From an uncultured Porphyromonadaceae bacterium (lineage in GTDB: Bacteria > Bacteroidota > Bacteroidia > Bacteroidales > Muribaculaceae), in assembly GCA_947177635.1 (NCBI GenBank), contig CAMWVQ010000007.1, positions 1-64,000 on the forward strand: a stretch of 64,000 nt of DNA. Direction: 5' to 3'. A program made the position numbers and the translations under genes. The notes beneath the pieces are model-generated. The model made no database searches. It was not told the DNA's origin and worked only from the letters and a program-made list of their open reading frames with translations. Positions 18,117-26,344 of this stretch are shown here, one piece after another; the first letter of the stretch is position 1; each line of letters begins with the position of its first letter.

Positions 18117-18737
18117 ATGACACCTCTGATTGCCATAACGGGAGGCATCGGCAGCGGGAAATCCGCCGTCTGCCGCTGTCTGACCATCTGGGGATTCCCA
18201 GTCTATGACTGCGACTCCCGGGCAAAACGGCTGATGGACTCAGACCCCGGCATCCACCTCCGGCTGCGCGAGGAAATATCCCCCGCGACCGTGGTGAACG
18301 GCGTCATCGACCGCCCCCTGCTGGCCGACATCGTCTTCTCAGACCCCTCGAAACTCGCCACGCTCAACGCCATCGTCCACCGACGCGTCACAGAAGACAT
18401 CCGCCGCTGGCGAGCGCATCACAGCTCACACCCCCTGCTGTTCGTCGAGACCGCAATCCTCCTTGAGAGCAACCTCCACCGCGAGGTCGACGAGATATGG
18501 CTCGTCGACGCCCCGGAAGAGACAAGGCTCAGGCGAGCCTGCCTGCGCGACAACGCCACCCCGGCCCGGATACTGGCGCGGATGCGACGCCAACGCGACG
18601 TCAGCCGGGAAGAGACAGGCCTCCCCCTCCACATCATAACGAATGACGGCGACTCGCCGGTGATGGCGCGCGTCGCGCAACTGCTTGCCGACCGCTTCAT
18701 CCCAACCCCATCCCTCGGCGGCCAATGGAAAAACTGA
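18117..18737 (+). CDS. coaE: Dephospho-CoA kinase
   Basis: A 206-residue cytoplasmic enzyme that phosphorylates dephospho-CoA with ATP, the last step of coenzyme A synthesis. The P-loop GGIGSGKSAV is at residues 8-17, YDCDSRAKRLMD follows as the substrate region, and the lid area contains RQRDVSREET. Length is normal. The start directly follows the ybbR stop and its end overlaps the next gene by about 13 bp. Confidence 0.95.
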   Translation: MTPLIAITGGIGSGKSAVCRCLTIWGFPVYDCDSRAKRLMDSDPGIHLRLREEISPATVVNGVIDRPLLADIVFSDPSKLATLNAIVHRRVTEDIRRWRAHHSSHPLLFVETAILLESNLHREVDEIWLVDAPEETRLRRACLRDNATPARILARMRRQRDVSREETGLPLHIITNDGDSPVMARVAQLLADRFIPTPSLGGQWKN

Positions 18738-20098
18738 TGCAGTTTGTATGGCAGCACCGCCTGTGGGACTACACTCCGCTAAAGACCTCCGACGGCAAAC
18801 GTGTCAGGATAATACATCCCGGCACCATCAACCACGACGCCGGGCCTGATTTCTTCAACGCCTCGGTCGAAATCGACGGCCAGAGATGGGCCGGAAACAT
18901 CGAGATACATGTCAAAGCCTCCGACTGGTTCCGCCACGGCCACGACCGCGACCGGGCATACGACTCGGTGATACTGCATGTCGTGCAGGTCGACGACACC
19001 CCCGTCAGCCGTCCCGACGGATCGACCATACCGCAGGTAACAGTCAGATGTTCGGCGCGCGGCGCCACCCGATGCAACATGCTTATGTCAGGAGCGGCCT
19101 CGGCCCTCCCCTGCGCCCGGACCATCGCCGGTCTCGACCGGATTTTCCACACCGAATGGCTGACCGCCCTGGCCATCGAACGCCTATACGCGAAAAGCGA
19201 CCGCATACTCGAACTCGTCAGGTTCACCGAAGGGGACTGGGAGGCCGCCGCATACATCACCCTCTCCCGCGCCCTCGGCTTCGGCCTCAACGCCGAGCCA
19301 TTCGAGGTGCTGGCGAAAAACCTCCCCCTGAAATTCCTCAACCGCCACCGCGACGAGCTGGTCACCATGGAGGCTCTCATCTTCGGACAGGCAGGGATGA
19401 TTCCCCCCGAAACACCCGACGAAGACGGCTACGTCACCCGCCTGCGCCAGGAATACCGCTTCATGGCCCACAAGTTCAGCCTCCGTCCCATCCCGTTGCA
19501 ATGGAAACTCTCCCGGACACGTCCGCAGAATTTCCCCCACCGGCGGCTTGCAGTGCTCGCCGAGAAAATCCACAGCGGATTCTCCCTGATAGGTACCCTT
19601 GACGACATAATCGCCGACCTCTACCGTAAGCGCGAACAGTCATTCGTCGACACCCGCCTCTACTATCCCCATATCCCCGAGCCACCGACCCCTCAGCTAC
19701 CATCCCTGAAAGAGATACGCAAGGAATTCGACATACGCCTGACCGGATTCTGGGCCACCCGCTACACATTCGGCTCCTCAGGGAAAGGGGCCACCCCGAG
19801 AGCCCTGACCGACAGCTCGATCGACCGGCTGGTCATCAACGTCGCCCTGCCGCTGATGCTCGCGCGGGCCACCGCCCGGGGCGATGTCGCCACAATGCGC
19901 CTTCTCCCCGAGATGCTCCGCGGATTCCGCCCCGAAGACAACAAGGATGTCAGGCTCTTCACCTCTGCCGGGATTGATTGCCGCGACGCCTTCGACTCCC
20001 AGGCCATCATACAGCTCCGCCGCGAATATTGCGAGAAAAACAAATGCATATACTGCCGCTTCGGCCACCGCATGCTGGCCTCAGAGATACAGAAATGA
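18725..20098 (+). CDS. DUF2851 family protein
   Basis: A 457-residue protein matching the Bacteroidetes-conserved DUF2851 family, which begins with a Trp-rich region (LWDYTPL), then HPGTINHDAGPDFFNASVEI and WAGNIEIHVKASDW. That block resembles a nuclease-like fold with several conserved acidic and histidine residues. The C-terminus has a cysteine cluster, CEKNKCIYCRFG, likely a metal site. No function is established. It overlaps coaE and is the last gene of the cluster; an alternative ATG lies a few codons downstream. Confidence 0.82.
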   Translation: MEKLMQFVWQHRLWDYTPLKTSDGKRVRIIHPGTINHDAGPDFFNASVEIDGQRWAGNIEIHVKASDWFRHGHDRDRAYDSVILHVVQVDDTPVSRPDGSTIPQVTVRCSARGATRCNMLMSGAASALPCARTIAGLDRIFHTEWLTALAIERLYAKSDRILELVRFTEGDWEAAAYITLSRALGFGLNAEPFEVLAKNLPLKFLNRHRDELVTMEALIFGQAGMIPPETPDEDGYVTRLRQEYRFMAHKFSLRPIPLQWKLSRTRPQNFPHRRLAVLAEKIHSGFSLIGTLDDIIADLYRKREQSFVDTRLYYPHIPEPPTPQLPSLKEIRKEFDIRLTGFWATRYTFGSSGKGATPRALTDSSIDRLVINVALPLMLARATARGDVATMRLLPEMLRGFRPEDNKDVRLFTSAGIDCRDAFDSQAIIQLRREYCEKNKCIYCRFGHRMLASEIQK

Positions 20099-20152
20099 CC
20101 ATTCCGTAGCCAAATTCGCAACAAGTGCCACCGCAATTATTTCGCCGTGTCT

Positions 20153-20183
20153 TTTGCAAAGTGAACTATATTCGCTATTTTTG
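20153..20183 (+). promoter_or_regulatory. Promoter upstream of the TetR-family gene
   Basis: -33 TTTTG (20153-20157), 18-bp spacer, -7 TATTTTTG (20176-20183). It leaves a leader of about 140 nt before the ATG at 20333 in which I see no RNA gene. Confidence 0.6.
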
Positions 20184-20332
20184 CAAATAGCTTGAAGACC
20201 GTTGATGCGCCCGTTCCGGCCGTAGAGCTTGAGACAGCAATGGCGCGCATCGGCAAAGGCATACGTAGTCAACATTTTACGGAGTCCGATGGATGGAAGT
20301 GTCTCCGTGAACACCCGTAAAAAATCTTGAAT

Positions 20333-21184
20333 ATGGAACCTGCTAACGAAGTAAAAACCAGGAGACCGCGACGCTCGAAGGCCGATATCGAGGAGGCCAT
20401 CCACAAAGCGGCCGTCGCACAGATAAAAAAGAAAGGTTTCTCGCTCGCTTTGGTGACCGACATCGTAAAGCGAGCCAAAATCGAACCGATTGTATTCTAC
20501 AACCGATACAAGAACCTTGACGAGTTCTATGACGAGTTCGTCAAGAACTATGACTATTGGCTCAGCGACCTCATCAGAGACTCCGTGGAGGAAATCGGCT
20601 CGGAAGAGGGTTACAGCAACATCCTTGAAAAACTGCTGACCAACCTAATGCAGGAGGAGATAATGACCGAACTGCTCCGCTGGGAAATCGCGGAGGGTAA
20701 CCACATCACCGAACGCACCTCACGCCTGCGCGAGCTCCACGCCGTCGAACTGATAAACTCATACAGCAACATCTACCAGCGCGAGCATTTCGACATATCA
20801 GCCATCACAGCCCTGATTGTAGCCGGAATCTACTACCTGGTGCTGCACAAAGACCGCTCCACATTCGCCGGCATAGACATAAACACCATACCCGGAAAGA
20901 GAAGGATGCTCAAGGCCATACGCAGCATCGCCTCGATGATGTTCAGGGCCGAGGAGAACTACCGTCTCTCCATAGGCAACGCCGACGACGAAGCCGAGAC
21001 CTACCGACGCAACTACGAGGCGGCATGCCGCGAACGGGTGGAAAGCGACTTCCGCGACCATGTCGAAGACCTGATGGAGGCGCGACGCATCGCCGACCGG
21101 AAACGCATCGCCGAGAACATGCGCGCCCTCGGACTCCCGGAGGATATGATTGCCCGCTGCGTCGACGACCGCCCCGACGACTGA
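20333..21184 (+). CDS. TetR/AcrR family transcriptional regulator
   Basis: About 283 residues. The N-terminal region (residues about 15-65) is a TetR helix-turn-helix: FSLALVTDIVKRAKIEPIVFYNRYKNLDEFYDEF, quoted here in parts, with the usual Tyr/Phe ending of the recognition helix. The rest is an all-helical ligand-binding and dimerisation domain, with a long charged C-terminal helix. I prefer the ATG at 20333 over the TTG two codons upstream. It is convergent with udp and has no obvious adjacent target operon, so its ligand and targets are unknown. Confidence 0.85.
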   Translation: MEPANEVKTRRPRRSKADIEEAIHKAAVAQIKKKGFSLALVTDIVKRAKIEPIVFYNRYKNLDEFYDEFVKNYDYWLSDLIRDSVEEIGSEEGYSNILEKLLTNLMQEEIMTELLRWEIAEGNHITERTSRLRELHAVELINSYSNIYQREHFDISAITALIVAGIYYLVLHKDRSTFAGIDINTIPGKRRMLKAIRSIASMMFRAEENYRLSIGNADDEAETYRRNYEAACRERVESDFRDHVEDLMEARRIADRKRIAENMRALGLPEDMIARCVDDRPDD

Positions 21185-21250
21185 TTTCACACCGCCCCCC
21201 GGTAAAGGTTCCACCTCAACGACACAACCACAGTAAAAACGACATAGCTA

Positions 21251-21285
21251 CAGAGGCCATCCGGATTTGCTCCGGATGGCCTCTG
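21251..21285. terminator. Bidirectional terminator between the TetR gene and udp
   Basis: A perfect 15-bp GC-rich stem (21251-21265 with 21271-21285) closes a 5-nt loop between two convergent genes. Confidence 0.8.
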
Positions 21286-21307
21286 CTGTCTGTCGGAAAA
21301 CTCCGCG

Positions 21308-22183
21308 TCAGATACGGTCGAGAACGGTGGAGATAAGATCGCGGATGGCGGTCTTGTAGTTGGGGGTGACATCGTGGCGCATGCGGTTGGCGATAATCGA
21401 GCAGACGGTCATCGCGCGGTGGCCCATCAGGCGGCCCAGCCCCTGGAGGGGAGCCGACTCCATCTCATAGTTGGTCACCTTGCGGCCATTGAACCTGAAT
21501 TCCTCGATGCTCGCGTTGAGTCCTGGGTTGGCCAGGGGCAGACGCAGCTCGCGTCCCTGCGGGCCGTAGAAGCCGACCGCAGAGATGGTGTTGCCGCGCA
21601 CCATGTCGTCCTGCCCTATCTGGTCGACAAGAGAGCTGTCGGCATCCACAACATACGGCTTCGCCCAGAGGGGATTCCACGAAGTGTGCTCGCAGAAAGC
21701 CTTCTCGAACTCCAGGTCAGCCACCTCGTTGCGGCCGGCATAGTAATTGAGCACGCCGTCGAAACCGATGGCCTTCTCGGCAATTACCGGAGTGCCGACA
21801 ATCAGCTCGGGCTGTAGGGCGCCGGATGTGCCGATGCGCACCATGGTCAGCTGCCTGTGGTTCTCCTTCACCTCACGGGTGTTGAAATCGATGTTTGCCA
21901 GAGCGTCAAGCTCATTGATTACGATATCGATGTTGTCAGGGCCGATACCATGGCTGAGACACATTATGGGCTTCCCCTTGTATGTGCCTCCTATGGTGTG
22001 GAACTCGCGCGAGGAGACCTCGAAGTCGCGGGTGTCGAAATGCTCGGCAACGATATTGACGCGGGCCGGGTCACCGACGAGGATTATCCGGTCGGTGAGC
22101 TGGTCAGGACGGAGGTGAAGATGGAAAACCGAACCATCCTGGTTGATGATAAGCTCCGAGGGAGCTATTATTTTCTTTTCCAT
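21308..22183 (-). CDS. udp: Uridine/nucleoside phosphorylase
   Basis: A 291-residue phosphorylase of the PNP/UDP family that splits uridine or a related nucleoside with phosphate. It shows GDPARV (phosphate binding), SHGIGPDNIDIVINEL, the RIGTSGAL loop (about residues 117-124) and NYEMESAPL, whose Glu-Met-Glu-type motif contacts the ribose. Length is slightly over the E. coli enzyme. It lies 61 bp downstream of dprA on the same strand and could be cotranscribed with it. Substrate preference (uridine over other nucleosides) is inferred from family resemblance. Confidence 0.85.
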   Translation of the reverse strand: MEKKIIAPSELIINQDGSVFHLHLRPDQLTDRIILVGDPARVNIVAEHFDTRDFEVSSREFHTIGGTYKGKPIMCLSHGIGPDNIDIVINELDALANIDFNTREVKENHRQLTMVRIGTSGALQPELIVGTPVIAEKAIGFDGVLNYYAGRNEVADLEFEKAFCEHTSWNPLWAKPYVVDADSSLVDQIGQDDMVRGNTISAVGFYGPQGRELRLPLANPGLNASIEEFRFNGRKVTNYEMESAPLQGLGRLMGHRAMTVCSIIANRMRHDVTPNYKTAIRDLISTVLDRI

Positions 22184-22244
22184 GGTCTATGTATTTGGTT
22201 TGTGGTTGCTCATTTATATATAAGGAACGGTGAAGCCCGATTGT

Positions 22245-23357
22245 TTAGGCCAGACGGTAACGCGACCCCGGCAGGGCCATCACAACCCCGTCCATCTCCA
22301 GCTCCATCAGCATCCCCATCAGACGCCCGACGGGGATTCCGGTGTGGGCCGTCAGCATATTGACCTGCCCCTCGCCGTGGGAAGTCAGGTAGTCGACAAT
22401 CGACTGCTCCTCCGGGGTGAAGCTTCTGAACAGCTGTTGCTGCATCCCCTCGGTGGGGCGCCCCGTCCACCCCATGGTGTCCATCAGGTCGTCGGCACCG
22501 CAACACAAGACAGCCACCTGGCGGCGGATTAGCTTGTTGCATCCCCCGCTGTAATGGTCGCTCGTGCGTCCGGGCAGGGCGAACACCTCCCGGTCATACT
22601 CCCGGGCGAGGCGGGCCGTGTGGAGCGCGCCCCCGTGGTCGGCGGCAGACTCCGCCACCACAAGGCAGTCGACCATCCCGGCCACAATCCTGTTCCTGGC
22701 GAGGAAATTCCCCCGGAAAGGCCGTGTGCCGGCCGGATAGTCGGTCAGCACCATCCCCCCTCCGAGAGCCATCCGCGCCGCGTCGTTGCGGTTTTCGGCC
22801 GGATACATCGTGTCGAGCCCGTGGGCCACGATACCAGCTGTCGGCACTCCGGCAGCCATGGCGCGCCTGTGGGCGGCCACGTCACATCCGAGGGCAAGTC
22901 CGCTGACAATCAGCAGGCCGTCAAGGCGCGATGCAAGGTCGTCGACAAGCCGGTCGATGAAGTTCACCCCGTAATGGGTGGCGTTGCGGGTGCCGACGAC
23001 GCCAACCACATGGCGCGCGTTGAGGTCGCAATCCCCCTTGCCGAACAGCAGAAGCGGCGCGTCCTCACATTCCAGGAGCCTGCGCGGGTAATCCTCACCG
23101 GTGAAATAGAGACATCTCACAGCGTTGGCGGTGACGAACCTCACCTCCTCCCGGGCCTTCGCCAGCAGCTCCTCCCTCATTCCATCCCTGAAATGACGGC
23201 TCCCAAGCCCCGTCAGCCGCTCAATCTCCCTCAGGTCGAGCCTGAAAAAGGCCTCCTCGGAGCCAAGCGCGTCAAGCATATGGCGCGCGGCCCCGACGGT
23301 CATCCCCTTTATGCGGGAGAAAGCGATACGGTATGTCAGAAGCTCACTGTCGGTCAT
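22245..23357 (-). CDS. dprA: DNA-processing protein DprA
   Basis: A 370-residue protein that loads RecA onto incoming single-stranded DNA during natural transformation and recombination. The N-terminal helical SAM-like region (about 1-60) precedes the Rossmann-fold domain with VVGTRNATHYG, SGLALGCDVAAHRRAM and GGMVLTDYPAG, and the C-terminal winged-helix DprA_WH domain ends the protein. Its start overlaps the upstream thioesterase gene by 4 bp. Presence does not by itself prove competence. Confidence 0.95.
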   Translation of the reverse strand: MTDSELLTYRIAFSRIKGMTVGAARHMLDALGSEEAFFRLDLREIERLTGLGSRHFRDGMREELLAKAREEVRFVTANAVRCLYFTGEDYPRRLLECEDAPLLLFGKGDCDLNARHVVGVVGTRNATHYGVNFIDRLVDDLASRLDGLLIVSGLALGCDVAAHRRAMAAGVPTAGIVAHGLDTMYPAENRNDAARMALGGGMVLTDYPAGTRPFRGNFLARNRIVAGMVDCLVVAESAADHGGALHTARLAREYDREVFALPGRTSDHYSGGCNKLIRRQVAVLCCGADDLMDTMGWTGRPTEGMQQQLFRSFTPEEQSIVDYLTSHGEGQVNMLTAHTGIPVGRLMGMLMELEMDGVVMALPGSRYRLA

Positions 23358-23797
23358 AGGTCATCGGCGGAGGGGAAACATCCGGCAAAGGCGGCCGCAA
23401 GCTGCTCGCCGCGTGAAAGGCGCCCGTTCTCAAGGGCCACAACCGTCACCAGGGCCTTGACCACCTGTTTCCCGGCGGCATTGAATATATCCTGGTGGAA
23501 CACGAACCGTGCCCCCTTCCGCTCAAGCCACAGACAGCTTGTCATCGTCTCGGCCAGCCGCAGCGGCGTCAGGTAAGAAATCTCAATCTTGCTGACCACC
23601 GGGTCGATGCCCCCGCGCTGCATGTCGCGGAACGACACGCCGCGCTCCTGACAGAACTCGTGGCGCGTGTGTTCGAGGTAATGCAGATAGTTGGCGTTGT
23701 TTACTATCCCCTGCGAATCAACCTCGTAGTCCCTGACTTTCAGCGGCATCCGGTATATGTATGGTTCCTTTAGGCTATCTTTGTTGTCAGTCTCCAT
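23354..23797 (-). CDS. Acyl-CoA thioesterase, YbgC/4HBT family
   Basis: A 147-residue hotdog-fold protein that hydrolyses acyl-CoA or acyl-ACP thioesters. The motif VDSQGIVNNANYLHYLEHTRHEF (quoted as known family motif; key residues are the Asp/Asn pair and the His-Glu pair) lies at about residues 24-46, followed by the beta strands of the fold. It overlaps dprA by 4 bp, so both are one transcript. Actual substrate chain length is not visible. Confidence 0.88.
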   Translation of the reverse strand: METDNKDSLKEPYIYRMPLKVRDYEVDSQGIVNNANYLHYLEHTRHEFCQERGVSFRDMQRGGIDPVVSKIEISYLTPLRLAETMTSCLWLERKGARFVFHQDIFNAAGKQVVKALVTVVALENGRLSRGEQLAAAFAGCFPSADDL

Positions 23798-23824
23798 TAC
23801 AGGATTTTATGATGTAACGAATTC

Positions 23825-23832
23825 CAAAGTTA
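23825..23832 (-). promoter_or_regulatory. -7 element of the thioesterase-dprA operon
   Basis: TAACTTTG on the minus strand, 28 bp before the start at 23797. No good -33 match at the expected spacing. Confidence 0.45.
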
Positions 23833-23873
23833 ACCATTTTATTTTGTAATCTCCCATAGTTCCTGCCATTTTT

Positions 23874-23905
23874 TTTGGGCGTGTCGGCGCAAACCGCTAT
23901 CTTTG
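23874..23905 (+). promoter_or_regulatory. Promoter of the M3 peptidase gene
   Basis: -33 TTTG (23874-23877), 20-bp spacer, -7 TATCTTTG (23898-23905), 23 bp before the ATG. It is divergent from the thioesterase promoter. Confidence 0.7.
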
Positions 23906-23928
23906 CATAAAACTACAAGCTTTCTGCA

Positions 23929-26076
23929 ATGAAGAAACTTCTTACCGCACTAACAGTTACATTAAGCCTAATGTCATCAATGTCATCGCAGGCACAGCCT
24001 GCTCCGGGCGCCGTGTTCGCCGACAAATTCAACACCGTCCACTCTACCGCGCCTTTCTCGAAAATATCCAACGCCGACTATGAGCCGGCAATCGACCGAG
24101 GAATCGAGAAGGCCAAGGCCGAAATCGACGCCATCGCCAACAACCCCGACGCGCCCACATTCGAAAACACCGTCGTGGCCCTCGACCGCGCTGGCCAGGA
24201 CCTCAACCGGGTTCTCAACATCTTCTTCCCGATACTCTCGGCCGACGCCGACGACGAGCTGATGGAGATTTCCATGCGCGTAACCCCCAAGCTCTCCGAT
24301 TACTCGACATCAATCATCCTGAACGAGAACCTCTGGAAGCGCATCAAGTCGGTCTATGACAACCGCGCATCCCTCACCCTCACCCCCGAGCAGCAGATGC
24401 TCCTTGAGGAGACCTACAACAACTTCGCCCTCTCCGGGGCCAACCTCCAGGGTGAAGACCGCGAGAAATTCCGCAAAATCTCCTCGGAGCTTTCAGAGCT
24501 GACCACCATCTTCGGCCAGAACGTGCTGAAGGAACTCAACACCTATGAGATATGGCTCACCGCCGACGACCTCGCCGGACTTCCCAAGGGAATCGTCGAC
24601 GAGGCCGCCCAGCTCGCCGCAGCCAAGGGCCGCGACGGTGAATTCCTCTTCACCCTCGCCCAGCCCACATACATGGCGTTCATGAAATACTCCGACCGCG
24701 CCGACCTGCGCGAGAAGTTCTACCGCCTCTACACAGGCCGCAACACCTCCGGAGAATACAACAACCTCCCCGTGCTCTCCAAAATCGCCTCGCTCCGTCT
24801 CCAGCTCGCCAACCTCCTCGGCAGCAAGACCTACGCCGAGCATACCCTCAAGCGCACAATGGCCCGCACCCCCGAGAATGTCTACAAGCTCCTCGACCAG
24901 CTGCGCGACGCCTACCGCCCCGCCCTCGACAAGGAGATGGCCGAGCTGACCGCCTTCGCCTCCAAGGCCGAGGGGAAACCTGTCGAAATCAACGCCTGGG
25001 ATTACAGCTACTACGCCAACAAGCTCAAAAACGAACGCTACTCCTACGACGAGGAGCAGCTCCGCCCCTACTTCGAGCTTGACAACGTAATCGACGGCGT
25101 ATTCGGCCTGGCCACCAAGCTTTACGGCCTGAAGTTCACCCCCAACGACTCCATCGAGGTCTACCACCCCGACGTGAAAGCCTTCGACGTAACCGGCGAA
25201 AACGGAGAGTTCATCGGCGTGATATACACCGACTTCTTCCCCCGCGACACCAAACGCCCCGGCGCCTGGATGACCGGCTTCTCCGACCAGTGGATTGACG
25301 GCGAAGGGGTTGACCACCGTCCCCTGGTGTCTATCGTGATGAACTTCACCAAGCCAACCGCCGACAAGCCCTCGCTGCTCACCCCCTACGAGGTAGAGAC
25401 CTTCCTCCACGAGTTCGGCCACGCCCTCCACGGCCTGCTGACACGCTGCAACTACTCATCCCTCTCAGGCACCAACGTCTACCGCGACTTCGTCGAGCTC
25501 CCCTCGCAGTTCAACGAGAACTACCTAACCGAGAAGGAATTCCTCGACTCATTCGCCAAGAACTACCAGACCGGTGAGCCCCTCCCCCAGGAGATGGTCG
25601 ACAAAATCATCGCCTCCTCTCAGTTCGGCGCCGCCTACGCCTGCATGCGCCAGCTCTCATTCGGATATGTCGACATGGCCTGGCACTCCCTGTCAGACAC
25701 CACAGCCGTCGCCGACCCCGTGACCTTCGAGCGCGCGGCCATGGAGCAGGTGCGCATCTTCCCCAATGTTGACGGTTCGGCCACATCTCCCCAGTTCAGC
25801 CACATCTTCGCCGGAGGATACGCCGCCGGATACTACTCATACAAATGGGCCGAAGTGCTCGACGCCGACGCCTTCGCCCACTTCAAGGAGAACGGCATCT
25901 TCGACCGCAAGACCGCCGACGCCTTCCGCCACAACATCCTCGAGAAGGGTGGCACAGAGGCTCCCGACGTGATTTACAAACGATTCCGCGGACAGGACCC
26001 CACAATCGACGCCCTCCTCATCCGTGACGGGATAAAGGCTCCCGAAGCTCCCGCGTCGCTCCTCAAGAAAGACTGA
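23929..26076 (+). CDS. M3 family peptidyl-dipeptidase (Dcp-like), exported
   Basis: A 715-residue zinc metallopeptidase of the oligopeptidase A/Dcp family that trims short peptides. A signal peptide (MKKLLTALTVTLSLMSSMSSQAQ) sends it to the periplasm, as in Bacteroidetes dipeptidyl carboxypeptidases. The zinc motif HEFGHALHG (HExGH) lies near residue 490, with the third ligand Glu expected in the following DFVELPSQFNENY. Length is that of the full family. It is monocistronic between its own promoter and an exceptionally strong hairpin. Confidence 0.93.
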   Translation: MKKLLTALTVTLSLMSSMSSQAQPAPGAVFADKFNTVHSTAPFSKISNADYEPAIDRGIEKAKAEIDAIANNPDAPTFENTVVALDRAGQDLNRVLNIFFPILSADADDELMEISMRVTPKLSDYSTSIILNENLWKRIKSVYDNRASLTLTPEQQMLLEETYNNFALSGANLQGEDREKFRKISSELSELTTIFGQNVLKELNTYEIWLTADDLAGLPKGIVDEAAQLAAAKGRDGEFLFTLAQPTYMAFMKYSDRADLREKFYRLYTGRNTSGEYNNLPVLSKIASLRLQLANLLGSKTYAEHTLKRTMARTPENVYKLLDQLRDAYRPALDKEMAELTAFASKAEGKPVEINAWDYSYYANKLKNERYSYDEEQLRPYFELDNVIDGVFGLATKLYGLKFTPNDSIEVYHPDVKAFDVTGENGEFIGVIYTDFFPRDTKRPGAWMTGFSDQWIDGEGVDHRPLVSIVMNFTKPTADKPSLLTPYEVETFLHEFGHALHGLLTRCNYSSLSGTNVYRDFVELPSQFNENYLTEKEFLDSFAKNYQTGEPLPQEMVDKIIASSQFGAAYACMRQLSFGYVDMAWHSLSDTTAVADPVTFERAAMEQVRIFPNVDGSATSPQFSHIFAGGYAAGYYSYKWAEVLDADAFAHFKENGIFDRKTADAFRHNILEKGGTEAPDVIYKRFRGQDPTIDALLIRDGIKAPEAPASLLKKD

Positions 26077-26096
26077 CGCCACAACCCGGGCCTGAC

Positions 26097-26163
26097 CCGA
26101 CAAGACAGCCACGCCTGCGATTGCGGATTATTTCCGCAATCGCAGGCGTGGCTGTCTTGTCGG
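26097..26163. terminator. Very long perfect hairpin after the M3 peptidase gene
   Basis: A perfect 31-bp inverted repeat (26097-26127 with 26133-26163) closes a 5-nt loop. It lies 20 bp after the stop codon and before the amylase promoter. No classic U-tract follows. Confidence 0.75.
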
Positions 26164-26207
26164 CAAACTGCGTTTTACCAAGAAATCATGTTGTTAAACA
26201 TATTCCG

Positions 26208-26243
26208 TTTTTGACACAATTTGGGATTTTTTTGCCAACTTTG
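26208..26243 (+). promoter_or_regulatory. Promoter of the secreted GH13 amylase gene
   Basis: -33 TTTTTG (26208-26213), 22-bp spacer, and a near-consensus -7 CAACTTTG (26236-26243). It gives an approximately 95-nt leader to the ATG at 26345. Confidence 0.6.
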
Positions 26244-26344
26244 CGCAAAATTTAGGCCTGCGTGTAGAGATGTGGGCCAATATCGGTTTTTTACATTCTA
26301 CTTACATTTATCCCAACCATCAATCTATTAACCAACCTCTGCAA

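Noticed and set aside
24493..25431. Minus-strand 312-codon frame in the M3 peptidase
   Set aside because: Antisense to a conserved peptidase; Val/Gly/Glu bias, no start context.
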